64,000 nucleotides of DNA from Promicromonospora sukumoe (lineage in GTDB: Bacteria > Actinomycetota > Actinomycetes > Actinomycetales > Cellulomonadaceae), in NCBI RefSeq assembly GCF_014137995.1, contig NZ_JACGWV010000002.1, positions 1,513,973 to 1,577,972 of the forward strand. The letters are read 5' to 3'. The position numbers and the translations under genes are program-made. How positions within the stretch are numbered: the stretch's first letter is position 1; each line of letters opens with the position of its first letter. The notes under the pieces were generated by a model. It was not told where the DNA came from. It ran no database searches and was given only the letters and a program-made list of their open reading frames with translations. Shown one piece after another: positions 32,163 through 39,935 of the stretch.

Positions 32163-32285
32163 GCAGGGCAGACGAGCCGGTCCCCGAAAAATCGTCGCTC
32201 CCTGACATGCCCGGGGCGACGAATTTCGCCCGAAGGAAAAAGCCTGGGCGTACCGCGCGGTGCGGCGTAGGTTCAGTGGCACATG

Positions 32286-32301
32286 AGAAGGGAGGTGATC
32301 C
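32286..32301 (+). promoter_or_regulatory. extended Shine-Dalgarno element
   Basis: AGAAGGGAGGTGATCC matches 15 of 16 bases of the complement of the actinobacterial 16S rRNA 3' end. It ends five bases before an in-frame GTG. Normal ribosome-binding sites in this window match only 5-8 bases. Confidence 0.6.
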
Positions 32302-32306
32302 GAGAA

Positions 32307-32345
32307 GTGATTTCACATCGGACCCATGAGGTGGTCGCGCGCTAG
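32307..32345 (+). CDS. possible 12-residue leader peptide
   Basis: GTG-initiated reading frame encoding MISHRTHEVVAR, placed five bases after the extended Shine-Dalgarno element. An in-frame ATG at 32283 would give 20 residues but would bury that element inside the ORF. A second ORF (32326-32409, beginning MRWSRASR) overlaps its end, as in coupled leader peptides. No homologue is known to me and expression is unproved. Confidence 0.35.
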   Translation: MISHRTHEVVAR

Positions 32346-32409
32346 TCGCGTGACGCGTAAGCGTTTCGCGCCGACGGCGGTCGGGGGGCTCAGCACGGGG
32401 CCTTCCTGA
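32326..32409 (+). CDS. possible 27-residue basic peptide
   Basis: ATG-initiated frame overlapping the preceding tiny ORF by 20 bases. The product is strongly basic at its N-terminus (MRWSRASRVTRKRF). It may be translated by coupling to the ORF under the extended Shine-Dalgarno element, or may not be a gene at all. Confidence 0.25.
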   Translation: MRWSRASRVTRKRFAPTAVGGLSTGPS

Positions 32410-32574
32410 CCAGCTCAGGCGCAACGGGACACTGGTGGCGATTTCCTCGCGACCACCGGAGCCCGCGGGTGCCGTGCCCTCGTCCAGCACGGCTGACATT
32501 CGTCGCCCCGCGGGCTTTCCCGCGCCTCGGTTCCCTGCTCGCAGGCGGCTGGTGCGGCCGGGGAGAATGTGTGC

Positions 32575-33090
32575 GTGACTGCCTACCGCGTGATGACCGT
32601 CTGCACCGGAAACATCTGCAGGTCCCCGATGGCCGAGATCGTGCTCCGCGACCGTTTCGAGGCCGCGGGCCTGGGTGACGCCGTGGAGATCGACTCGACC
32701 GGCGTGAGCGACGAGGAGCACGGCAACCCGGTGGACCGGCGCGCCCGGGCCGTCCTCGCCGAGCACGGGTACCCCGTCGGCGACGGCCATCGGGCACGCC
32801 AGGTGACCAGGGACGACGTCGGCTCGCGAGACCTGGTGCTCGCGATGACGGCGCGCCACGCGCAGGCCCTCCGGAACCTCGCCGGCCGGGGCCAGGCCGA
32901 TCCGGCGATCCGGATGTACCGGTCGTTCGACCCCGCCACGGAGGGCGCGTCCGAGCAGCAGCTCGACATCGCCGACCCCTGGTACGGCGGGCCCGAGGAC
33001 TTCGAGGAGTGCCTCGCCGAGATCGAGGCCGCGGCCGACGGTGTCGTCGACTTCGTCCGGGCCGAGCTGGGTGTGTCCTCGGGCACCTGA
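32575..33090 (+). CDS. low-molecular-weight protein-tyrosine phosphatase
   Basis: Cysteine-dependent tyrosine phosphatase (171 aa). The P-loop is C10TGNICR16S and the general-acid loop is DIADPWYGG. Length is typical. Such enzymes dephosphorylate proteins or work with tyrosine kinases of exopolysaccharide systems, but no kinase is adjacent. GGGGAGA lies eight bases before the chosen GTG; a GTG six bases earlier and an ATG at residue 7 are alternatives. The NmrA-like gene follows. Confidence 0.92.
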   Translation: MTAYRVMTVCTGNICRSPMAEIVLRDRFEAAGLGDAVEIDSTGVSDEEHGNPVDRRARAVLAEHGYPVGDGHRARQVTRDDVGSRDLVLAMTARHAQALRNLAGRGQADPAIRMYRSFDPATEGASEQQLDIADPWYGGPEDFEECLAEIEAAADGVVDFVRAELGVSSGT

Positions 33091-33136
33091 CCAGCTTTTC
33101 ACCCTGCCCCGACCGGCTGACCGGCGGTCCGCCGTC

Positions 33137-33142
33137 TACGGT
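33137..33142 (+). promoter_or_regulatory. -10 element for a leaderless NmrA-like transcript
   Basis: TACGGT stands six bases before the ATG at 33149 and there is no ribosome-binding site, which suggests a leaderless mRNA. Confidence 0.45.
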
Positions 33143-33148
33143 GAGTGG

Positions 33149-34084
33149 ATGACCCCCGTGTCGCCGGAACGGCTGATCGTCCTCACCGGGGCCGACGGTC
33201 GGCTGGGTTCCAGACTGGCCTTCCGTCTCGCGGCGGCGGGCGGCCGGCAGCGCCTGCTGGTCACGGGCAGGGGGGTCGCACCGCGTCTGCCCGACGGCGC
33301 CCCGCTGCCCGAGTCCGAGGTCACGGCGATCCCGGCCGACGCCGACACAAGGGCTCTGACCAGCGCTTTCGCCGGCGCCGACGCCGTCTTCCTCGTGCCG
33401 GGCCGGGACCGGCCGGGCCGGCTGACCAGGCATCGCGCGGCGATCGACGCCGCCGTGCTCGCCGGGGTACGGCACGTCGTCTACGTCTCGTCGATCGGGG
33501 TGGCGCCGGACGCGATCGCCTCCGGCGCCCGCGACGACTGGCGCACCGAGGAGTACCTGCGGGGTACCGACCTCACGTGGACGATGCTGCGCACCAGCAT
33601 GTTCCACCGCACCCCCACGTTCGCGGTGTACGACGAGTCGTCGGGCTCGGGTCAGAACGCGCTGCTCCGCGCACCGGCCGGCCGCGGCCGGGTCGCCACC
33701 GTGTCGCACGACGACGTGGCCGACGTCGCCACCGCCGTCCTCCTCGACGAGGACCCGGGCCGGCACGCGGGCCTGGCCTACCACCTGACCGGGCCCGAGG
33801 CCCTGGGCTTCGACGAGATCGCGGCGACGCTCTCGGAGGCCGTCGGCCGGACCATCAGGTACGTGCCCCAGACGGTGGAGCAGGCGCGCGCCCTGTTCTA
33901 CCGGTCGACCGCCACCGAGGTGGAGGACTGGATCACGCAGTGCCAGGCGATCGAGGCGGGTGTGCTCGCGCGGGTGAGCCCCGACGTCGGGCACCTGGCC
34001 GGGCGTGCGGCGCGCTCGTTCGAGGTCTGGCTCGACGACTACCCGGCGGAGTGGGCGCACCTCCGGTTACCGTCGGTCAGATGA
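33149..34084 (+). CDS. NmrA-like NAD(P)-binding protein
   Basis: Atypical short-chain dehydrogenase of the NmrA/NAD(P)H-binding type (311 aa). The Rossmann glycine motif is TGADGRLGSRL at the N-terminus. HVVYVSSIGVAP and the C-terminal ALGFDEIAATLSEAVGR segment are typical. The canonical YxxxK dyad is not evident, so it may act as a redox sensor or an atypical reductase. Its stop overlaps the next gene (ATGA), so the two are cotranscribed. Confidence 0.87.
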   Translation: MTPVSPERLIVLTGADGRLGSRLAFRLAAAGGRQRLLVTGRGVAPRLPDGAPLPESEVTAIPADADTRALTSAFAGADAVFLVPGRDRPGRLTRHRAAIDAAVLAGVRHVVYVSSIGVAPDAIASGARDDWRTEEYLRGTDLTWTMLRTSMFHRTPTFAVYDESSGSGQNALLRAPAGRGRVATVSHDDVADVATAVLLDEDPGRHAGLAYHLTGPEALGFDEIAATLSEAVGRTIRYVPQTVEQARALFYRSTATEVEDWITQCQAIEAGVLARVSPDVGHLAGRAARSFEVWLDDYPAEWAHLRLPSVR

Positions 34085-35337
34085 CGAGCCTCTCCCCCGG
34101 TCTTGACGACGGGCCGGCCTCGGAGCCGGTCTGGGAGCCCGACGTGCTGCCGGGCTTCGAACGACTGACCCTGCCGCTGGAGCCCGACGAGGACGAGCCC
34201 GAGGTGGTCGCGACGCTGGTGCGCCGGGCCCGGCCCGCCCCTGACGGGACGGGCGAGGGCGCGGCGGACTGCGACGGCGAGGCCGGGCCACGCCGGGTCA
34301 TGCACCGGATCGGCGCGGAGAACCCGCAGGTGGCCCGGCTCTGGGACGAGCTGTCGGAGCTCGGACGCCGGCTGCGGCTGCCGGGCGCGGCACGCCACCA
34401 CGCGGACGCGGACGGCGAGCCGGGCGCAGCGCAGCAGGACGGGACCCCGCCCGACCCGACCCCGCCCGACGCCGGCGTCGACGTGCTCTACGTCCACGGC
34501 TGGCTCGACTACTTCTTCCAGACGCACCTCGCGGACTTCTGGGAGTCCCAGGGCGTGCGGTTCCACGCGCTCGACCTGCGGCGCTACGGCCGCAGCCTGC
34601 GCGAGGGCCAGACCCCGGGCTACGTCCGCAGCCTCGCGATCTACGACGAGGAGATCGAGGCGGCGCTCGATGTCATGGGGCACGGCCGCGACCAGCGGAC
34701 GGACCGCAGGCTCGTGCTGATGGGCCACTCCACGGGCGGCCTCATCCTCAGCCTGTGGACGGCGCACAACCAGGAGCGTGTCGCGGGGCTCGTGCTGAAC
34801 GGGCCGTGGCTGGAGTTCCAGACCCGCGAGGCGGGGCGCAAGCTCATGGAGCCCGGCATCCGGGTGCAGTCCGTGCTCGTGCCCCGCAGCCAGCTCGTCA
34901 ACCTCGACCGCGGCCTCTACGCGCGCTCGATCTCGTCGCGGTTCGACGGCGAGTGGGACTACGACGTCGCCTGGCGGCCCGACGCCGGATGGCGCGCCAC
35001 CCCCGCCTGGCTCGCCGCGATCTTCCGCGGCCAGGACCAGGTCGCCCGCGGCCTGGGCATTGACGTGCCGGTCCTGGTGCTGCTCAGCGCCCGCAGCAGC
35101 ATCCCGACGCGGTGGAGCGAGGAGATGAGGAGCACGGACTCGGTGCTGGACGTGGTCGGCATCGCCCGCCGCGTGCCCGACGTCGGCTCCCTCACCACGC
35201 TCGTGCGCATCGCCGGCGGCCTGCACGACGCCACCCTCTCCGCCGCGCCCGCCCGGGAGCAGGTGTGGCGCGAGACGCGGCGCTGGTTCCGCGGCTACGT
35301 GCTCTCCCCGGCCGACGACGGCGCTCCACGGGCCTGA
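34081..35337 (+). CDS. serine-hydrolase-type alpha/beta hydrolase
   Basis: Alpha/beta hydrolase (418 aa). An acidic N-terminal extension of about 135 residues precedes the fold. The core shows YVHGWLDYFFQ, the nucleophile elbow LMGHSTGGLI, and a likely catalytic His in GGLHDATLS. Relatives are annotated as lysophospholipase-like, but the substrate is unknown. Translation is coupled to the NmrA-like gene by a 4-base overlap. Confidence 0.85.
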   Translation: MTSLSPGLDDGPASEPVWEPDVLPGFERLTLPLEPDEDEPEVVATLVRRARPAPDGTGEGAADCDGEAGPRRVMHRIGAENPQVARLWDELSELGRRLRLPGAARHHADADGEPGAAQQDGTPPDPTPPDAGVDVLYVHGWLDYFFQTHLADFWESQGVRFHALDLRRYGRSLREGQTPGYVRSLAIYDEEIEAALDVMGHGRDQRTDRRLVLMGHSTGGLILSLWTAHNQERVAGLVLNGPWLEFQTREAGRKLMEPGIRVQSVLVPRSQLVNLDRGLYARSISSRFDGEWDYDVAWRPDAGWRATPAWLAAIFRGQDQVARGLGIDVPVLVLLSARSSIPTRWSEEMRSTDSVLDVVGIARRVPDVGSLTTLVRIAGGLHDATLSAAPAREQVWRETRRWFRGYVLSPADDGAPRA

Positions 35338-35369
35338 TCCCGGGCGTCCCTGGATCCCGGGCGTCCCTG
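35336..35369. repeat. 17-bp tandem duplication at a stop codon
   Basis: Two adjacent identical copies of GATCCCGGGCGTCCCTG (35336-35352, 35353-35369). The first begins inside the TGA stop of the hydrolase gene. Confidence 0.85.
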
Positions 35370-35441
35370 GCAAAGAACGGGTCATGGTGCGATCCTGGAA
35401 CGGAGGTGCCCACACCGATGTCGGGCACGAGGGGCGATGCC

Positions 35442-35735
35442 ATGACAACGCACCAGGAGACTCACTCGCGGGCCCGTCGAGGTGGCCCGTACCTCGCTCG
35501 CGGCGAGGCGGTCGTCGGGCTGGTGGCGCTCGTCCTCGGGATGCTGATCTCGCAGGGCGCGGCAGAGGGCGTGACCATCGTGGGCTGCCTGACGATGGCG
35601 GTCGGAGCGGTGTCCAGCAGGTTCGGCGCGGGCCGCGGACGGATGGCCATCGCAGCAGGTCTCGGGTTCGCGCTCGGGTCGGTGCCGTACTGGCTGATGA
35701 CCGCCGTGGTCATCGTGACGGCCTACGGGTTCTGA
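35442..35735 (+). CDS. small two- to three-helix membrane protein
   Basis: A 97-residue protein of unknown family. The N-terminus is polar (TTHQETHSRARRG). Hydrophobic segments follow: AVVGLVALVLGMLISQG, GVTIVGCLTMAVGAVS and MAIAAGLGFALGSVPYWLMTAVVIVTA. It ends right before the convergent DUF1992 gene. An in-frame ATG at 35418, with GGAGG eleven bases upstream, is an equally possible start. Confidence 0.7.
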   Translation: MTTHQETHSRARRGGPYLARGEAVVGLVALVLGMLISQGAAEGVTIVGCLTMAVGAVSSRFGAGRGRMAIAAGLGFALGSVPYWLMTAVVIVTAYGF

Positions 35736-35742
35736 CCCGCCG

Positions 35743-36381
35743 TCACCAGAGCTTCCACCAGGGCCGGCGGGCCGGCGTCCCCGGTTCGCGCGACGGCGCC
35801 GGGGCCGACGCGGCGGCCCTTCGTGCTGCCCGCCGCTCCCGCCACCTGCGCACCTGCTCGTCGACGTCGCGGGTGGGCGTGACGATCGGTGGCCCGCCCT
35901 GGAGCTGGCGCCGCGCGTCCACCACGCGGGCGTTGAACTCGCCGACGATCTCCCGGACGCGCTCCTCCATCGCCTCGAGGTCGAGCCGGGCGTCCAGCTC
36001 GGCGTCGTCCTTGCGGAGCTGCGCCGACGGCAGGACGCCGGTGATGTTCTCGCGCTCGATCAGGCCCTTGACCCACCAGTCGGGGTCGTGCTTGCCGCCG
36101 ATGCCCGGGATCGGCTTGCCGTGCAGGGGCAGGTTGTCGAACTCGCCGCGGTGCATCGCCTGGTCGATCACCACGTCCACGTAGCGGGAGCGCTCCTCGA
36201 CGGTCATGCTGCCGGGCCGCTTGCCGGGGGAGCCGTTGGCGTCGTCGTCCGGTTCGTCGGCGGGGCGCTCGGGGGAGCGGGCGGTGTCCGCGCGCTCGGC
36301 GTCGGCCTCCCGGCTCACGCGGTACTGCGCGGCCCGGCGGAGGGGGTCGTTGTCTGCGTCGTCGCGCGGTCCCGGCGCCAT
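35743..36381 (-). CDS. DUF1992 (DnaJ homologue subfamily C member 28-like) protein
   Basis: Cytoplasmic protein (212 aa). The DUF1992 domain (about 65-140) contains VDVVIDQAMHRGEFDNLPLHGKP and DPDWWVKGLIERENI. Both ends are charged and low in complexity. I favour the ATG at 36381 because TAACAT lies seven bases upstream, as expected for a leaderless transcript. The ATG at 36390 would add three residues. Function unknown. It is divergent from the aminotransferase gene. Confidence 0.87.
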   Translation of the reverse strand: MAPGPRDDADNDPLRRAAQYRVSREADAERADTARSPERPADEPDDDANGSPGKRPGSMTVEERSRYVDVVIDQAMHRGEFDNLPLHGKPIPGIGGKHDPDWWVKGLIERENITGVLPSAQLRKDDAELDARLDLEAMEERVREIVGEFNARVVDARRQLQGGPPIVTPTRDVDEQVRRWRERRAARRAAASAPAPSREPGTPARRPWWKLW

Positions 36382-36464
36382 GGGCGTCATGTTACAACTT
36401 TCACAAGCGGCCCGAAAGGGTGGCTCGCGGATGACAGGGGCCCCAGGTGGGCCATGATGGCGGC

Positions 36465-37634
36465 ATGAAGGTCTCTCGTCGGTCCCACGTGCCCCCGTTC
36501 GCCGTCATGGAGGTGCTCGCCGCCGCGAACGCGCGCCGCGCCACCGGTGCCGACGTGCTCAACCTCTGTGCGGGGGAGCCGTCGACCGGCGCGTCCGACG
36601 TCGTGCGGGAGCGTGCCATCGCCCTGCTCCGCGACGGGAACCTCGGCTACACCGAGGCGATGGGCGTGCCGGCGCTGCGCGCCGAGATCTCGGGCCACTA
36701 CAAGCGCTGGTACGACGTCGACGTCGACCCCGCGCGGATCGCCGTCACCACGGGGTCGAGCGGCGGTTTCGTGCTCGCGTTCCTCGCGTCGTTCGACGTC
36801 GGCGACCGGGTGGCGCTCGCGCGGCCCGGGTACCCCGCCTACAAGAACATCCTGTCTGCGCTGGGCTGCGAGGTCGTGGAGCTCGACTGCGGCCCCGAGA
36901 CTCGCTACCAGCCCACGGTGTCGCAGCTCAACGAGGCGTACTACGGCGGCGGGCTCGACGGCGTGATGGTTGCCTCGCCCGCCAACCCGACCGGCACGAT
37001 GATCACGCCGGCCGAGCTGGCGGCCGTCGCGGAGTGGTGCGCCGACCACGACGTGCGCCTGATCAGCGACGAGATCTACCACGGCATCGCCTACTCGGAC
37101 GAGGTGGCGCAGGCAACCGCGTCGACGTTCGTCGACCAGGGCGCCGTCGTCGTGAACTCGTTCTCGAAGTACTGGGCGATGACCGGCTGGCGACTCGGCT
37201 GGCTGGTGCTGCCCGACGAGCTGGTCGCACCCGTCGACGCCCTCGCCAGCAACGTGGCGCTCTCGCCGCCCGCGCTCGCGCAGCACGCGGGCATCGCGGC
37301 GTTCACGCCCGAGGGATACGAGGCGGCGGCGCAGAACGTCGCGCGGTACGCGGCGTCGCGCAGGCTGCTCCTGGAGCGGCTCGGCGAGCTCGGCTGGCGG
37401 CCCGTCGCCCCGGCCGACGGCGCGTTCTACCTCTACGGGAACATCGCCTCGTTCGGGCTCGACTCGATCACCTACTGCGCCCGCCTCCTCGCGGAGGCCG
37501 ACGTCGCCATCACGCCCGGCACCGACTTCGACGGCGTGCACGGCGGGGAGTGGGTGCGGCTGTCGTTCGCGTCGTCGCTCGACACGGTGTCGCGCGCGGT
37601 CGACCGGATCGTGGCCTGGCACAAGACGCTCTGA
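36465..37634 (+). CDS. PLP-dependent class I/II aminotransferase
   Basis: Fold type I aminotransferase (389 aa). The PLP lysine is K235 in NSFSKYWAMTGWRLG. Other family marks are the SPANPTGT segment, ISDEIYHGI with the cofactor Asp, and the substrate-carboxylate Arg in GEWVRLSFA. The subgroup is aspartate/alanine aminotransferase-like; the amino donor is not predictable. CATGAT six bases before the ATG could serve as a -10 of a leaderless mRNA. Confidence 0.92.
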   Translation: MKVSRRSHVPPFAVMEVLAAANARRATGADVLNLCAGEPSTGASDVVRERAIALLRDGNLGYTEAMGVPALRAEISGHYKRWYDVDVDPARIAVTTGSSGGFVLAFLASFDVGDRVALARPGYPAYKNILSALGCEVVELDCGPETRYQPTVSQLNEAYYGGGLDGVMVASPANPTGTMITPAELAAVAEWCADHDVRLISDEIYHGIAYSDEVAQATASTFVDQGAVVVNSFSKYWAMTGWRLGWLVLPDELVAPVDALASNVALSPPALAQHAGIAAFTPEGYEAAAQNVARYAASRRLLLERLGELGWRPVAPADGAFYLYGNIASFGLDSITYCARLLAEADVAITPGTDFDGVHGGEWVRLSFASSLDTVSRAVDRIVAWHKTL

Positions 37635-37693
37635 GGAGCTCGCGAAGATCACCCTGTGGATATCCGGCTGACCGCGTGGCCGGCAGGCCCTCT

Positions 37694-37705
37694 CTGGCAG
37701 GATCT
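37694..37705 (+). repeat. 12-bp upstream block shared with paralogue 3
   Basis: CTGGCAGGATCT occurs here, 56 bp before the paralogue 1 start, and again at 41643-41654, 47 bp before the paralogue 3 start. It is a candidate shared promoter or operator element. Confidence 0.6.
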
Positions 37706-37761
37706 CGGTGCCCGGGATCTCCGGTGACTTCTCCCTTCCTTCTTGCGAGGCCACGACAGTG

Positions 37762-39297
37762 ATGTCACAGGTGAGGCGTGCGCTCGGCGCGACGCTCGGA
37801 ACGATGCTGCTGATCACAGGCGCTGGTGTGATTCCGGCCGAGGCGGACGTGCGTGAAGGCACGGTCACCGTCACGTCCGGTGGGTACGAGGTGACGGCGC
37901 GCGTCGTCGTGGAGGATCGGTCCACGACCACGCCCTATGAGCTGCCGGTCGACATCTACCTCGAGCACGACGGCACTGCGATCTCGCTGGACCAGGGATG
38001 GGTGGTCGTGACCGACTCAGCCGGAAGAGACCTCAGGGCGGGGGACTCGGGTCTCACAGAGATTGCAGATGGTCACCTGCGGGCTGTACCGCGGCTCCAG
38101 AACTATGCGCCGATCGGCGACTACACGGTCTCTTTCACTGCGTTTGTCGATGTCGACGGTCCTTCGGGCCCCGCCTCGGTGCGGATCGGAGCGGCGGACG
38201 TCGTGACGTTCCAGGTTCTCTATCGGTCCGACCTCGAGATGACGGTTCGGTCGGCCAACATGCCGGTCGGGGCGGTCACCACGCTCGCGGGTTCTCTGGG
38301 CTGGCTCGTCCGCGACAGCACTGATGAATACGCCCCGGTCGCGGCGACGGGCGCGGTGGTCGATTTCGCGTTCGATCCTGACGGGGCCGCGACTCGCAGA
38401 ACGCTGGGTAGCGCGAAGGTCGACCAAACGGGCTTCTACAGTTTCAGCACTCGTGTCGCGGGACCGGGCAAGTGGTACGCCTCCTACGCCGGGAACGAGA
38501 CCCAGCTGGCGGCGACGGTCCGTGTCACACAGACCGCCCGGCCCCATGACTTGGCGATTCATCAAGGTACAGCTGAGCGGACGCAGAACGGTGTGACTGC
38601 GGGAATCCGTGTGACGTCGACGGACGTCGTGACGACGCTGGAACCGCAAACCGTGCGTGTCGACTTCGGTGTGACGACGTTCGGCACGATCCTGAGCGTC
38701 TACGGCGTGCACCTCGACGGGCGTCGGGGAGAAGGTATCTACCCCAACGGCCGTCATCTCTGGCCGCGCCACAAGTTCAGCGGGGACGGCACGGCGGGCT
38801 ACATCACGACGAGGATGGACGCTCTGACTCCGCCCGGGGTGTACGACGTCGGCGCCGATGTCACGGTTAATTCCTGCACGAAGTGGTGGGGGGAGGCGTA
38901 CCCGACGTCCGGCAGCTGCGGGAGCAAGAACGTGCGGATCAACGACGACACCGTCACGACCCTTACCGTGAAGCGGGCCAGCACGACGACGATCTCCGCG
39001 TCGTCGAAGGTACTCGCCAAGCCCGGTTGGGTCACCCTCAAGGGCTCCGTGCGGAAGCTGCAGCTCGTCAGCAAGAGGGAGGCCGCGTACCGCCTCGCCC
39101 CGAAGACGTCTGTGAAGCTCTACTGGGACCCGGCAGGCTCCGCTCCCGCCCGGTACAAGAAGACGGTTTCCACGAACGCGAAGGGCGCCTGGACCGCGAA
39201 GTTCCCGATGAGCGCGTCGGGCAGGTGGATCGCGGAGTTCCCGGGGACATCGCTGAACGCGCCGTCCAGCCGCACGGTCTCGGTCACCGTCAGGTAG
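37762..39297 (+). CDS. secreted Ig-like protein, paralogue 1 of 5
   Basis: Secreted protein (511 aa) with a signal peptide of about 29 residues ending PAEA. Several beta-rich segments follow. A loop GRRGEGIYPNG lies near residue 319, and a Cys-containing segment (SCTKWWG...SCGS) is probably disulfide-bonded. The C-terminal domain (about 399-511) has the signature VKRASTTTISAS, VRKLQLVS, VKLYWDPAGSAP and SGRWIAEF. The same domain ends paralogues 2, 3 and 4. No anchor or catalytic motif is visible. Many third codon positions are A or T compared with neighbours. A GTG directly before the ATG is an alternative start. Confidence 0.8.
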   Translation: MSQVRRALGATLGTMLLITGAGVIPAEADVREGTVTVTSGGYEVTARVVVEDRSTTTPYELPVDIYLEHDGTAISLDQGWVVVTDSAGRDLRAGDSGLTEIADGHLRAVPRLQNYAPIGDYTVSFTAFVDVDGPSGPASVRIGAADVVTFQVLYRSDLEMTVRSANMPVGAVTTLAGSLGWLVRDSTDEYAPVAATGAVVDFAFDPDGAATRRTLGSAKVDQTGFYSFSTRVAGPGKWYASYAGNETQLAATVRVTQTARPHDLAIHQGTAERTQNGVTAGIRVTSTDVVTTLEPQTVRVDFGVTTFGTILSVYGVHLDGRRGEGIYPNGRHLWPRHKFSGDGTAGYITTRMDALTPPGVYDVGADVTVNSCTKWWGEAYPTSGSCGSKNVRINDDTVTTLTVKRASTTTISASSKVLAKPGWVTLKGSVRKLQLVSKREAAYRLAPKTSVKLYWDPAGSAPARYKKTVSTNAKGAWTAKFPMSASGRWIAEFPGTSLNAPSSRTVSVTVR

Positions 39298-39303
39298 TCC
39301 TGG

Positions 39304-39337
39304 GTGCTGCGCCGGCTCAGGCCCGCCGGCGCAGCAC
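39304..39337. terminator. bidirectional terminator
   Basis: GTGCTGCGCCGG (39304-39315) and CCGGCGCAGCAC (39326-39337) form a perfect 12-bp stem. It follows the paralogue 1 stop and overlaps the last codons of the convergent DUF6328 gene. Confidence 0.7.
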
Positions 39338-39790
39338 CGCGGGGAGCAGCACCCACAGCAGCGCCAGCAGCACGAGCGCGCTGGCCCCGGCCACGATCCC
39401 CGCCGTCCGTCCGACGACGACGTCGAACACGAGCAGGGTCGCACCCGTGATCACCAGGGCGAGGACCGCGAGGGCGGCGCGGGTGATGCGGTCCGCGAGG
39501 GTGACGATGCTGCGCTTGAGCTGCTTGCGGAACAGCGCGCGGTGCACGCTGACCGGGGCCACGATGAGGCCGGTCGCGGTGACCGAGGCGACGACGAGGG
39601 CCAGGTAGACGGTCACCTGGTACCGGTCGAGGTCCGCGAACCGCGACTGGAACGGCAGGGTCAGCAGGAAACCGGTGAGGATCTGGACGCCGGTCTGCAT
39701 CACGCGCAGCTCCTGGAGGAGCTCGTTCCAGTTCCGGTCCGCGCGTTCGGTCTGCGTCTCCTGCCGGCCGTCGGTCTGCATAATCCCCAT
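39317..39790 (-). CDS. DUF6328 family membrane protein
   Basis: A 157-residue membrane protein. The family signature NWNELLQELRVMQTGVQILTG is followed by FLLTLPFQSRF, then about four hydrophobic helices, ending in a basic VLRRRA tail. Function unknown. Three ATG/GTG codons are possible starts; I took the ATG that gives MGIMQTDG. The gene is embedded among the secreted paralogues but is unrelated to them. Confidence 0.85.
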   Translation of the reverse strand: MGIMQTDGRQETQTERADRNWNELLQELRVMQTGVQILTGFLLTLPFQSRFADLDRYQVTVYLALVVASVTATGLIVAPVSVHRALFRKQLKRSIVTLADRITRAALAVLALVITGATLLVFDVVVGRTAGIVAGASALVLLALLWVLLPAVLRRRA

Positions 39791-39816
39791 TCTCACTCAA
39801 CGTCCGTTTTGGCGTT

Positions 39817-39839
39817 GCGGGTGAGAGAAATTCACCCGC
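39817..39839. promoter_or_regulatory. inverted repeat GCGGGTGA-n7-TCACCCGC
   Basis: An 8-bp perfect inverted repeat lies in the 145-bp divergent gap between DUF6328 and paralogue 2. It contains the TTCACCC motif (39831-39837) that recurs before secreted-protein genes in this window. Candidate operator. Confidence 0.45.
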
Positions 39840-39935
39840 TCGCATCACCGCCTCCCGTGGCCCGCCCCTGTCTGCCGGGGGAGCATGCGGCTGGGCGGGA
39901 CGCGTCCGCGTCCTTCGAACAAGGGGGCTGCATTG

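Larger units (their letters stand above)
32163..32574. other. 412-bp region without a recognised gene
   Basis: The stretch lies between divergent hydrolase and tyrosine-phosphatase genes. It contains a possible -10 box TAGGTT (32271-32276), then a 16-base match to the complement of the 16S rRNA 3' end, then short overlapping ORFs (reported separately). The remaining 165 bases, to 32574, contain GC-rich inverted segments and no long ORF that I would call a gene. Confidence 0.6.

Noticed and set aside
32286..32301. Possible fragment of a 16S rRNA gene end on the minus strand
   Set aside because: Only the last 16 bases match; the adjoining bases do not resemble the conserved 16S helix, so it is better read as a plus-strand Shine-Dalgarno element.
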